From Burkholderia sp. 9120 (GTDB lineage Bacteria; Pseudomonadota; Gammaproteobacteria; Burkholderiales; Burkholderiaceae): DNA of 64,000 bases. The stretch lies in the NCBI RefSeq assembly GCF_000745015.1, contig NZ_JQNA01000001.1, positions 1,550,001 to 1,614,000 of the forward strand, written 5' to 3'. The position numbers and the translations under genes are program-made. The notes beneath the pieces were generated by a model. That model was given only the letters and a program-made list of their open reading frames with translations, made no database searches and was not told where the DNA came from. Shown piece by piece: positions 19,252 to 30,177 of the stretch (its first letter is position 1; each line of letters starts with the position of its first letter).

Positions 19252-20205
19252 TTACCAGCTGAAACCCTTGGCATTGCTCTTGTCGATCATCTTCACGTCG
19301 ACCGGAATCGCTTTCGGCACATTGGCGCCCCACTTCTTCGCGAGCGCAATGCCGAGCGCGATACGCACCTGGTCGGCCGGGAATTGCGCGGACGTTTCGA
19401 TGAACTTCGAGTTCGGCTTCTGGATCGCGGCGATCGCTTCCGGCGCACCGTCGACGCTGGTCAGCTTGATGTCCTTGCCCGACGATTCGATCGCGGACAA
19501 CGCGCCCATCGAACCACCGTCGTTCACGCTGAACACGCCCTTCAGATTCGGATGCGCCTGAATCATGTTTTCGGTAACCGACAGCGCGGTGGCGCGTTCC
19601 TGCTTACCGTTCTGCGTATCGACGACTTTGATGCCCGGCACCTTCGCGAGCGCCGCCTTGCAACCCCGCACGCGCTCCAGAATCGGCACGACCGGAATGC
19701 CGTCGAGAATCGCTACTTCACCGCTGCCGCCAATCGCCTTCGCCAGATAGTCACAAGCCATTTCACCCGCGTCGAAGTTCTTCGAGCCGACGAACGAATC
19801 GACCGGACCGTTGGCGTTCGCATCCACCGCGACCACGACCACGCCCGCCTTCTTCGCCGACGTCACCGCCGATTGAATGCCGGTCGAGTCGGTCGGATTC
19901 ACGAGCAGAATGTCGATCTTCTTCTGCAGCATGTCCTCGACGTCGCTGACCTGCTTGCTGACATCGTGATGCGCGTCGGTCACGACCACGGTTGCACCGA
20001 TCGACGCGGCCGCGTCGTTGAGCGCCTTCTGCATCGTCACGAAGTACGGGTTGTTCAGCTCCTGAAACGTCATGCCGATTTTCAGCGGCGCGGCTTGTGC
20101 GGCCGGCGCAGCGATAAACGACAGGCCGAAGGCGAGCGCGGCGATAGCGGCCGCGTTGCGAGTGAAGCTCTTCAACGAGGCCGGCTTCGAAAGGGATTGC
20201 GTCAT
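19252..20205 (-). CDS. Sugar/polyol ABC transporter substrate-binding protein (RbsB family)
   Basis: Periplasmic binding protein of 317 residues, Peripla_BP_4 fold. The signal peptide covers residues 1-38 (hydrophobic AAAIAALAFGLSFIAAPAA, cleavage AQA before APLKIG). Family motifs: IGMTFQELNNPYFVTMQ, DILLVNPTDSTGI, VVVAVDANANG and GVFSVNDGGSMGAL. The ligand is likely a polyol given the dehydrogenases and kinase in the same operon. It is the first gene after the AraC regulator and is followed by a strong hairpin. Confidence 0.93.
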   Translation of the reverse strand: MTQSLSKPASLKSFTRNAAAIAALAFGLSFIAAPAAQAAPLKIGMTFQELNNPYFVTMQKALNDAAASIGATVVVTDAHHDVSKQVSDVEDMLQKKIDILLVNPTDSTGIQSAVTSAKKAGVVVVAVDANANGPVDSFVGSKNFDAGEMACDYLAKAIGGSGEVAILDGIPVVPILERVRGCKAALAKVPGIKVVDTQNGKQERATALSVTENMIQAHPNLKGVFSVNDGGSMGALSAIESSGKDIKLTSVDGAPEAIAAIQKPNSKFIETSAQFPADQVRIALGIALAKKWGANVPKAIPVDVKMIDKSNAKGFSW

Positions 20206-20328
20206 GGTTGTCTCCGTTATTAAAAGTAAGCACGTCCCTCACGCTGTCGTCGGACAGCGCGATACGTGTTGCAACGCGGGTGAAGCGGAACGCTTCGGCC
20301 AAGGCTTCAACCTGGTCGAAGCGGGAAA

Positions 20329-21309
20329 CTACGTCGGTGGATAAGCGGCGGCGGCCGGGCGTGGCAGCCCCGGCGCGAGCACGATGGCGGGCGCGTCGTC
20401 GATGCCCACGCCGCGCGCGGCGGCCTGTTCGGAGGCGTCGCGGCTCGCGTCGTTGAGTTGCTGATAGCGGCGGAATTTCGAAGGCGCCATGCCTTTCACT
20501 GCGAGAAACTGCCGGTTGAAATTCGACAGGTTATTGAAACCCGCCTTGAAACAGATATCGGTCACGCTGAGTTCGCCGTCGGTCAGCAACTGGCACGCGA
20601 GGTTGATCCGCATGCGGTTCACGTACTGCACGAACGGCAGCCCGGTATGACGGCGGAAATAGCGCGAGAACGCGCTGACGCTTTGACCCGCGAGTTGCGC
20701 CAGATCCGATTCGCGCAGATCGTTCGCGAGGTTCTTGCCGATATACGACAGCGCATGATTGATCCGGGTCGACGCGAAACCGGTCGAGTCGGCCTGATAC
20801 GCAGGGCTCGCGAGCGCTTCGCGGTCTTCGGCGTTCATCAGCATTTCAACCATGGACATGAACAGGACAAGACGCCGCAAGCCGCGCGCGCTCAGCAGTT
20901 CGAGGAACAGCGGCTTGATCGCCTCGCTGGTCTGCGCGCCGAACGACACGCCACGGCGCGAGTCGGCGAGCAAGGCCTCGACCTGACGCCACTCCGGAAA
21001 ACTGTCGACGCAGCTCGACACGAACTCCTGGCCGAATTGCACAACCAGGTTGCGCTGCGCGATGGTCTCGCCTTCCGGCACGTCGCTCACCCAGTTGTGC
21101 GGCAGGTTCGGCCCCATCAGCACGAGATTGCCGGGCGTATAGCTGCTGATGTGATCGCCGACGAACATCTTGCCGGTCGTCGCGACGATCAGATGAATCT
21201 CGTACTCCGGGTGGAAATGCCAGCGCACCGTGCGATACGGATAGCCATGCGACCACACTTTGAACGATTCGTCGCGGCGCACGGCCACGAGTTCGAGATC
21301 GGGTTGCAC
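20329..21309 (-). CDS. AraC family transcriptional regulator
   Basis: A 326-residue regulator with an N-terminal cupin-type sensing domain (WHFHPEYEIHLIVATTGKMFVGD written here in two parts: WHFHPEYEIHLI, then GKMFVGDH) and a C-terminal double HTH of the AraC type at about residues 190-290 (LRESDLAQLAGQSVSAFSRY, then VTDICFKAGFNNLSNFNRQF). The last ~35 residues are a Pro/Ala-rich tail. It lies 123 bases upstream of the binding-protein gene on the same strand and presumably activates that operon in the presence of its polyol. It is divergent from the dalD gene and could also act there. Confidence 0.92.
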   Translation of the reverse strand: MQPDLELVAVRRDESFKVWSHGYPYRTVRWHFHPEYEIHLIVATTGKMFVGDHISSYTPGNLVLMGPNLPHNWVSDVPEGETIAQRNLVVQFGQEFVSSCVDSFPEWRQVEALLADSRRGVSFGAQTSEAIKPLFLELLSARGLRRLVLFMSMVEMLMNAEDREALASPAYQADSTGFASTRINHALSYIGKNLANDLRESDLAQLAGQSVSAFSRYFRRHTGLPFVQYVNRMRINLACQLLTDGELSVTDICFKAGFNNLSNFNRQFLAVKGMAPSKFRRYQQLNDASRDASEQAAARGVGIDDAPAIVLAPGLPRPAAAAYPPT

Positions 21310-21710
21310 TGTCTGCCTCCATGAAGCGGCTCGCCGGGGGCGTCGCCAACGCTTCGTCTTGTTGTCTTCTATAGCGAAAAGTAGCCCTCAAACGCGCTCG
21401 CCACCACTAAAAATGAAACCGCGGACTGATACTTTTTTGCATTCGGGTTAGTCCTGACCCGGAAAAGGTCAAATTTGATGCAATGCAATACGCGCTGATC
21501 CGCACGGCAAAGCACGTCCGTCCTGCAACCGTACGTCGTGACGGTCGCCCGCAAGCCCCGCCGCGCCGCGCTGCGCCACGAAAACCCGGCGGCCTCGCCT
21601 TGACATTCGTTTCGCCGGGTACGATCATTCGCTCACACGCAGAGCAAATGCTCCACCACAAGAAACGCCGGCTTCAAAGCCGTGCGAGCCAGGACATTCA
21701 GGAGACGTAC
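21310..21710. promoter_or_regulatory. Divergent control region between AraC gene and dalD
   Basis: About 400 bases with no gene. An AT-richer core at about 21365-21490, including TACTTTTTTGCATTC and AAGGTCAAATTTGATGC, is the likely location of both promoters. Two half-matching GTCCTGACC and AAGGTCAAA words sit close together, but I cannot assign an operator. The dalD ribosome site (CAGGAGACG) lies just before ATG 21711. Confidence 0.5.
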
Positions 21711-23123
21711 ATGAACAGCAGGCAAGGCAGCGGCGCGGCCGCACACGTGATCCTGCACATCGGCGCGGGATCGTTTCATCGCGCGCATCAGGCGTGGTAT
21801 CTGCACCGTTTGAACGAAGCGAAGGTGCCCGGCGAGCCGCACTGGTCGCTCACTGTCGGCAATATTCGCAGCGACATGAACGCGGTGCTCGACGCGCTTG
21901 CCGCGCAGAACGGCGTGTACACGCTCGAAACCGTCACGCCGCAAGGCGAACGCGCGTACGAGACGATCCGTTCGATCGAACGCGTACTGCCCTGGACCGA
22001 GAACCTCGACGGCCTGATCGAAGCGGGCGCCGATCCGGCCTGCAAGATCATCGCGTTCACGGTGACCGAAGGCGGCTATTACCTCGACGAAGAAGACGAA
22101 CTCGATACCGCGAACGCCGATCTCGCCGCCGACCTCAACGGTGGCCACACCACGATCTACGGCGCACTCGCAGCGATTCTCGACGCGCGCATGAAGCGCG
22201 GCGCGGGCCCGGTCACGCTGCAAACCTGCGACAACCTGCGCAGCAACGGCGAGCGTTTTCACGCGGGCATGAGCGAGTTTCTCGAACGACGCGGCGCGAA
22301 CGAACTCGCGCAATGGTTCGACGACAACACCGCGTGCCCGAGTTCGATGGTCGACCGCATCACGCCGCGTCCCACGCCGGATGTGAGCGAGCGCGTGAAA
22401 GCCGCGACCGGCGTCGACGATGCCTGCCCGGTGATGGGCGAAGCGTTCATTCAATGGGTGATCGAAGATCGCTTCATTGCCGGCCGCCCTGCCTGGGAGA
22501 AAGTCGGCGCAGAACTGGTCGATTCGGTGATGCCGTACGAGGAAGCGAAGATCCGCATTCTGAACGCACCGCATAGCTGCATTGCGTGGGCGGGCACGCT
22601 GGTCGGCCTGAACTACATTCACGAAGGCACGCTCGACGCCGACATCAACAAATTCGCGTTCGACTACGTGACCGAAGACGTGATTCCGTGCCTCACGCCG
22701 AGTCCGCTCGATCTCGACCGGTATCGCGACGTGGTGCTCGAACGCTTCAGCAATCCGTATATCCAGGACACCAATCAGCGCGTCGCGGCCGACGGTTTTT
22801 CGAAGCTGCCCGGCTTTATCGCGCCGACGCTGGCCGAGTGTTTCGAACGTGGCGTCACCCCGGCGGCCACGGCAATGCTGCCCGCGCTGTTCTTCCGCTT
22901 TCTGCAACGCTGGCAGTCGGGCGAGTTGCCGTACGCGTATCAGGACGGCGTGATGGACGAAAAGGTCGCGCGCGGTTTCTTCGCCGCGCCCGATCCGCTG
23001 AAAGCGTTCGCCGCCGACCGCCTGCTGTGGGGCAGCATGGCGCAGACGCCGGAACTGGAGTCGGCGCTGGAAGGCGCACTGGCGCGCGTCGACGTGTGGC
23101 TCTCCAAACGCGGCGCGGCCTGA
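21711..23123 (+). CDS. dalD: Mannitol dehydrogenase family protein, probable D-arabinitol 4-dehydrogenase
   Basis: Polyol-specific long-chain dehydrogenase of 470 residues. The N-terminal nucleotide-binding part has LHIGAGSFHRAHQAWYLHRL, and the catalytic triad typical of mannitol/arabinitol dehydrogenases is visible in KIRILNAPHS (Lys, Asn, His spacing K-x4-N-x2-H). The closest recognised group is D-arabinitol 4-dehydrogenase, which makes D-xylulose; the xylulokinase gene that follows fits that product. ATG 21711 is chosen because of the CAGGAG site 8 bases upstream; the open frame continues 76 codons further upstream without family homology. Mannitol or sorbitol activity is also possible. 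Confidence 0.9.
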   Translation: MNSRQGSGAAAHVILHIGAGSFHRAHQAWYLHRLNEAKVPGEPHWSLTVGNIRSDMNAVLDALAAQNGVYTLETVTPQGERAYETIRSIERVLPWTENLDGLIEAGADPACKIIAFTVTEGGYYLDEEDELDTANADLAADLNGGHTTIYGALAAILDARMKRGAGPVTLQTCDNLRSNGERFHAGMSEFLERRGANELAQWFDDNTACPSSMVDRITPRPTPDVSERVKAATGVDDACPVMGEAFIQWVIEDRFIAGRPAWEKVGAELVDSVMPYEEAKIRILNAPHSCIAWAGTLVGLNYIHEGTLDADINKFAFDYVTEDVIPCLTPSPLDLDRYRDVVLERFSNPYIQDTNQRVAADGFSKLPGFIAPTLAECFERGVTPAATAMLPALFFRFLQRWQSGELPYAYQDGVMDEKVARGFFAAPDPLKAFAADRLLWGSMAQTPELESALEGALARVDVWLSKRGAA

Positions 23124-23265
23124 ACGCACCTGCCGCGGCAACGCGGCAACCTAGCAACGTACCAACCCAGCGACGCGGCGCGCCGCTGCCAGGCTTAATG
23201 CGCATGGCAGCGCGCGCGGTGTGCGGCTAAAGTAGCGCATCTCCAACGACGAAGGTTCCGCGCCC

Positions 23266-24747
<1,482 letters not shown>

Positions 24748-24760
24748 GCGACGGCAAGCC

Positions 24761-24796
24761 GCAGCCGCTCTCCGGGGAGACAGGAGAGCCGGCTGC
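24761..24796 (+). terminator. Hairpin between xylB and the SorC-type gene
   Basis: GCAGCC (24761-24766) and CTCTCC (24768-24773) pair with GGAGAG (24783-24788) and GGCTGC (24791-24796), 12 bp with a small internal loop. It is not followed by a T-run, so it may reduce read-through or stabilise the xylB mRNA rather than terminate fully. Confidence 0.45.
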
Positions 24797-24828
24797 TATC
24801 ATCGGCGCACTATCAGCGAGCCGTCACC

Positions 24829-25776
24829 GTGCCCAAGTCCACAGAAAAATTAGATCTTGCTACCCGCGCCGCGTGGCTTTACTACGTCGCCGGCAACACC
24901 CAGAACGAGATCGCCGAGAAGCTGCAGGTGTCGCGTCCGGTCGCGCAGCGCCTGGTCGCCTTCGCCGTCGAGAAGAACCTGATTCGCGTGCGCGTCGATC
25001 ATCAACTGGCGGACTGTCTGTCGCTCGCCGATCAACTGTCCAGGCGCTATGGCCTCGCCATGTGCGAAGTCGTGCCGGTGGACGGCGACACGCCCGAGGA
25101 AATCGACCGCAAGCTCGCGGTGGCCGGCGCGCAGGTGATGGAGCGCCATCTGAACGAAGAAAAGCCGATGGTGGTCGCGGTCGGCAGCGGCCGGACGCTG
25201 AAGGCGTCGGTCGATCAGATCGCGCAGCTAGACCGTCCGCAGCACCGGTTGGTGTCGTTGGTCGGGGCGATCGCTCAGGACGGCTCCTCGAACCGCTACG
25301 ACGTCGCGCTGCACATCTCCGAGAAGACGGGTGGCAAGCATTTTCTGCTGCCGGCTCCGTTGCTCGCCGATAGCGAGGCGGAGCGTTCGCAGTGGTGCAA
25401 TCACCGGCTGTACCGGATCGTCGAAACGCTGGCGGCGGAGGCGGATGTCGCGTTCGTCGGCGTCGGCAATATCGGGCCGACCTGCCCGCTGCATGAAGAC
25501 GGCTTCATTACGGCGGCGGAAGTGAAGGACATGATGCAAGGCGGCGCCGTGGCCGAAATGCTCGGTCTGCCGATCGATGCGACCGGCGCGCACGTCGAGT
25601 CGCCGACCGGCCGACGCGTGACCAGCCTCCCACTCGATTCGCCGCCGCGGCGCCCGACGATTGGTTTCGCGGGCGGCGAGCGCAAGCGGGAAGCGTTGAT
25701 CGCGGTGCTGAAAGGCGGATGGTTGTCGGGGTTGGTGACCGACGAGTTGTGCGCGCGAGCGGCGCTTGAGGCTTGA
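24829..25776 (+). CDS. SorC/DeoR-type sugar-binding transcriptional regulator
   Basis: A 315-residue regulator of the SorC family: N-terminal HTH (YYVAGNTQNEIAEKLQVSRP, residues 18-37) and a C-terminal sugar-phosphate-binding domain (VAVGSGRTLKASVDQ, VGNIGPTCPLHEDGFI, ATGAHVESPTGRRV). Members respond to phosphorylated sugars. The start is GTG at 24829. Its place behind dalD-xylB and facing the sorbitol-type ABC operon makes it the likely regulator of arabinitol/sorbitol use; whether it represses or activates cannot be read from sequence. Confidence 0.9.
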   Translation: MPKSTEKLDLATRAAWLYYVAGNTQNEIAEKLQVSRPVAQRLVAFAVEKNLIRVRVDHQLADCLSLADQLSRRYGLAMCEVVPVDGDTPEEIDRKLAVAGAQVMERHLNEEKPMVVAVGSGRTLKASVDQIAQLDRPQHRLVSLVGAIAQDGSSNRYDVALHISEKTGGKHFLLPAPLLADSEAERSQWCNHRLYRIVETLAAEADVAFVGVGNIGPTCPLHEDGFITAAEVKDMMQGGAVAEMLGLPIDATGAHVESPTGRRVTSLPLDSPPRRPTIGFAGGERKREALIAVLKGGWLSGLVTDELCARAALEA

Positions 25777-25859
25777 GAGCGCTTGGGGGTCGGGCGAGTT
25801 GAGCAGTTCGAGCAGTACGCTCCGCCGCGGCGCATTGATCGCCGCAACCCGCACTCGCA

Positions 25860-26156
25860 CTACACCAGCGGCAAACCTTCGGTAATGATGATCCGGTAAT
25901 CGCCGCCCTTCAGACGCGTCTCGCTGACCGCCTGATACGCCGGGCTGCGATACCACGCGATCGCCTCGTCATAGCCGGCGAATTCGAGAATCAGAATCTC
26001 TTCGATCGCCGGCCCTTCCACCACTTCCTTGCGCCCGTGGCTCGCCAGCATGGTGACCGGATGCTGTTCGAAGGTTGCGGGCGCAACCTGCTTGTATTCG
26101 TCGAGCTTGGCCTGGTCGAGCGTTTTCTCGCGCGTAATGACAACGTAGGCGGACAT
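25860..26156 (-). CDS. DUF1330 domain-containing protein
   Basis: A 98-residue ferredoxin-like-fold protein of the DUF1330 family (YVVITREKTLDQAKLDEY, ILEFAGYDEAIAWYRSPAYQ, RIIITEG). Function of the family is unknown. I place the start at ATG 26156; a further in-frame ATG at 26216 would add 20 non-conserved residues reaching to the stop of the upstream ATPase gene. It is the last gene behind the minus-strand sugar-alcohol ABC operon, 64 bases after it, and may be cotranscribed. Confidence 0.88.
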   Translation of the reverse strand: MSAYVVITREKTLDQAKLDEYKQVAPATFEQHPVTMLASHGRKEVVEGPAIEEILILEFAGYDEAIAWYRSPAYQAVSETRLKGGDYRIIITEGLPLV

Positions 26157-26220
26157 GAGCGTTTCCCGGCGTGGTTGAAAGGAAAGCGGCGCGCCCGCCG
26201 CTTTCGCCAACATCACGCGG

Positions 26221-27330
<1,110 letters not shown>

Positions 27331-27446
27331 GATGTGTCTCCGTGTAATGCTCTAGGTATTGCTTGTCCGTTGCTTACGCTGCTTCGTTTGCTTCGTTTGC
27401 TTCAGCAGCTCGCTTCTCTATGCTCGGGCCGACGCCGCCACGCCAT

Positions 27447-28163
27447 TCATGGCGGCGTGGCCGCCGTCGCGCTCAGCGTCCATTGCGCGACCAGTTCCGG
27501 CAGTTGCTGCATATCGTCGAACACGTGACGCGCGCCGGCCGCATGCAGCTTGTCGATCTGCGCGTCGCTCGCGTGACCGCCGCCGATAAAGCCCAGCACC
27601 GTCATGCCCGCCGCGGTCGCCGCCGTCACGCCGGTCACGCTGTCTTCCACCACCAGACACGCCGACGGCGCGAGTCCCAAACCGCGCGCCGCCGCCAGAT
27701 AGACGTCGGGCGCGGGCTTCGGATTCGGTACCGCATCGGCGCAAAACAGGCGGTCGCCGAAGAACTTCACCAGCCCCGTGCGCGCCAGCACCGCTTCCAC
27801 GTATGGCCGGAAACTGTTGCTCGCGCACCCTTTGGCGAGCGGCACCTGAGCGAGCGCCGCCTCGATGCCTTCCACCGCCGGTGCCTGCATCGCCGCCGCT
27901 TCGACCGCGCGGCGGATCGCGTCGATATCGGCGACGGACAGGCTCTTGCCGAGCTGCGTCGCCGTACCCTGCAACACCGCTTCGATGCGCAGGCCGAGCA
28001 GCGGCAACACCACCGGCTCGACGTCCGTCTCGGGCCAGCGCGCTTCGAGTTCGTGCACCAGCATGCGCGCCGCCACGGCTTCGCTGTCGATCAGCACGCC
28101 GTCGCAATCGCAGATCAGCGCAAATTGACCGACACCGGAACCCACATTCGACCCCGCTGTCAT
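27447..28163 (-). CDS. HAD-family phosphatase embedded in the polyol ABC operon
   Basis: Haloacid-dehalogenase-like phosphatase of 238 residues, subfamily IA. Motif I is CDCDGVLIDSE (nucleophile Asp and acid/base Asp), motif II lies in ASNSFRPY, motif III lysine in NPKPAPDVYL, and motif IV in LVVEDSVTGVTAA. Members such as sugar-phosphate phosphatases remove phosphate from small sugars. Its start overlaps the permease stop by 4 bases, so it is translated with the transporter. Its likely job is dephosphorylating a sugar or polyol phosphate; the substrate is unknown. Confidence 0.9.
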   Translation of the reverse strand: MTAGSNVGSGVGQFALICDCDGVLIDSEAVAARMLVHELEARWPETDVEPVVLPLLGLRIEAVLQGTATQLGKSLSVADIDAIRRAVEAAAMQAPAVEGIEAALAQVPLAKGCASNSFRPYVEAVLARTGLVKFFGDRLFCADAVPNPKPAPDVYLAAARGLGLAPSACLVVEDSVTGVTAATAAGMTVLGFIGGGHASDAQIDKLHAAGARHVFDDMQQLPELVAQWTLSATAATPP

Positions 28164-29035
28164 TTGACCGCCCCGAACGTGAGACCGCGCACCAGTTGCT
28201 TCTGCGACAGCCAGCCGACAATCAGGATCGGCGCCACCGCCAGCAGCGAAGCGGCCGACAGCTTGGCCCAGAACAAGCCTTCAGGACTCGAGTACGACGC
28301 GATGAACACCGTCAGCGGCGCCGCGTTCGAGCTCGACAGGTTGATGCTCCAGAACGCCTCGTTCCACGACAGGATCACGAGCAGCAACGCGGTCGACGCG
28401 AGCCCCGGCAGCGACATCGGCATCAGCAGATAGACGATTTCCTGCCACGTCCTCGCACCGTCGATCCGCCCGGCTTCGAGAATGTCGCGCGGAATTTCGG
28501 CGAAGTACGTGAACGACATCCACACCGCAATCGGCAGATTGATCAGCGTGTAGACGATCACCAGACCCGACACCGAATCGAGCAGGCCGGTGTTCTTCCA
28601 CAGCAGATAGATCGGCACCAGCACGCCGACCGACGGCATCATCTTGGTGGACAGCATCCACAGCAGCACCTTCTGCGTGCGGCGGGTCGGGAAGAACGCC
28701 ATCGCATACGCGGCCGGCACGGCAAGAATCAGGCACAGCACCGTGACGCCCGCCGAGATCAGCACCGAATTCCACGCGAACGCAAAGTAATTGCTGCGCG
28801 CGAACACCTCGCGGAAGCTATCGAGCGTCGGAATAAAAAACAGCGACGACGAATAAGCCTGCTGTTCCGTCTTGAACGCGGTGATCGTCATCCAGAAGAT
28901 CGGGAAGAACAGCAGCAACGCGACCAGCCAGGCGATCACGCCGGGAATGGCGCGGCGAATCGCGGCGAACGGCGACTTCGCCGGCACGGTCATGGGTGTC
29001 GAGCTCGACACCGGAGTGGAGGCAACCTGGCTCAT
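28160..29035 (-). CDS. Sugar-alcohol ABC transporter permease (MalG/SmoG-type)
   Basis: Inner-membrane permease of 291 residues with six predicted membrane segments; the first is at about residues 31-51 (IPGVIAWLVALLLFFPIFW). The EAA loop that docks on the ATPase reads EAGRIDGARTWQEIVYLLMP. The N-terminus is a Ser/Thr/Pro-rich cytoplasmic tail. It overlaps both neighbours by 4 bases (upstream permease and downstream HAD), showing tight translational coupling. Confidence 0.95.
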   Translation of the reverse strand: MSQVASTPVSSSTPMTVPAKSPFAAIRRAIPGVIAWLVALLLFFPIFWMTITAFKTEQQAYSSSLFFIPTLDSFREVFARSNYFAFAWNSVLISAGVTVLCLILAVPAAYAMAFFPTRRTQKVLLWMLSTKMMPSVGVLVPIYLLWKNTGLLDSVSGLVIVYTLINLPIAVWMSFTYFAEIPRDILEAGRIDGARTWQEIVYLLMPMSLPGLASTALLLVILSWNEAFWSINLSSSNAAPLTVFIASYSSPEGLFWAKLSAASLLAVAPILIVGWLSQKQLVRGLTFGAVK

Positions 29036-29967
29036 TTTTCGTACTCCCCTTTCAGGTTCTTCGCGAGCATGCGCACGAGGAAGAACGACACGACATTAGC
29101 CAGCACGACCGCGAGAATGCCGCCGGCGGAAGCGAGCCCGACGTCGAATTGTTGCAGGCCGAGCGAATAGATCAGGTACGACAGATTGGTCGTCGCGGTG
29201 CCCGGACCGCCGCCGGTGGTCGTATAGATTTCGGCGAAGATCGACAGCAGGAAAATCGTCTCCATCATCACCACCACCGCGATTGCCCGTTTCAGGTGAG
29301 GCAGCGTGATGTAGAAGAACATCGAGAACGGACCCGCACCGTCGATCTTTGCCGCTTCCTTCTGCTCCTGATCGAGCGACTGGATCGCGGTGAACAGAAT
29401 CAGGAACGCGAACGGTAACCACTGCCACGCGACGATCATGATCACGGCGGTGAGCGGATAGTCGGCGAACCAGTCGATCGGCTGCATGCCCATGGCGCGC
29501 ATGCCCTGTGCGATCAGGCCATACACCGGGTGCAGGATCATGTTCTTCCAGATCAGCGCGCTGACCGTCGGCATCACGAAGAACGGGCCGATGGCAAGCA
29601 GCCGCGCGATGCCCTGGCCGTAGAACTTACGGTCGAACAGAATCGCCATCAGCACGCCGCCGACCACGGTGATCACCAGCACCGAAATAATCAGCTCGAG
29701 CGTGTGACCGATCGAGGGGCCGAACGACGGATCGGTCGCGAGGTATTTGTAGTTGTCGAGACCGGCGAAACCTTTGAGGTCCGGGTTCAACAGGTTGTAG
29801 CGCGAGAACGAAAACCAGATCGTCATGGCGAGCGGAATCGCCATCCACAACACCAGCACGGCCACCGAGGGCGTGACTAGCCAGCGCGCGGAATTGGCTT
29901 TGCGGACTTCGCGTTCTTTTTCTGTCTGGGGATGAGCTTGCATGAGAGGTAGGCGCAGAGGACGCAT
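29032..29967 (-). CDS. Sugar-alcohol ABC transporter permease (MalF/SmoF-type)
   Basis: Partner permease of 311 residues with six membrane segments and the EAA loop EAAKIDGAGPFSMFFYITLP. It forms a heterodimer with the SmoG-type permease. ATG 29967 has AGGTGG a few bases upstream and is used here; an alternative ATG at 29943 would remove eight residues. The 210 bases between it and the binding-protein gene contain a perfect hairpin. Confidence 0.95.
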   Translation of the reverse strand: MRPLRLPLMQAHPQTEKEREVRKANSARWLVTPSVAVLVLWMAIPLAMTIWFSFSRYNLLNPDLKGFAGLDNYKYLATDPSFGPSIGHTLELIISVLVITVVGGVLMAILFDRKFYGQGIARLLAIGPFFVMPTVSALIWKNMILHPVYGLIAQGMRAMGMQPIDWFADYPLTAVIMIVAWQWLPFAFLILFTAIQSLDQEQKEAAKIDGAGPFSMFFYITLPHLKRAIAVVVMMETIFLLSIFAEIYTTTGGGPGTATTNLSYLIYSLGLQQFDVGLASAGGILAVVLANVVSFFLVRMLAKNLKGEYEK

Positions 29968-30101
29968 GGTGGACCACCTGTTCGGTAATGCGCGGACTGT
30001 CCGCCGCGAACTGCTCGCGGCGTGAAGCGCGCCGGCCGGCGCGACACCTTGCCGGTATCGCGGCGCACCGCGCGATCAGGACAGCCCGCTGTGCTGCGTG
30101 G

Positions 30102-30125
30102 GCCGGCTGACGGGCGTCAGCCGGC
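30102..30125 (-). terminator. Perfect intercistronic hairpin after the binding-protein gene
   Basis: GCCGGCTGAC (30102-30111) and GTCAGCCGGC (30116-30125) form a 10-bp perfect stem with a GGGC tetraloop, 53 bases past the binding-protein stop. There is no T-run. Like the hairpin at 19194-19244 it probably stabilises the binding-protein mRNA or limits read-through into the permease genes. Confidence 0.65.
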
Positions 30126-30177
30126 GCGTGCCACGTGCTTCAGGTGGCGGGTTGCCGCATCACTTCCAGTACTTCTA

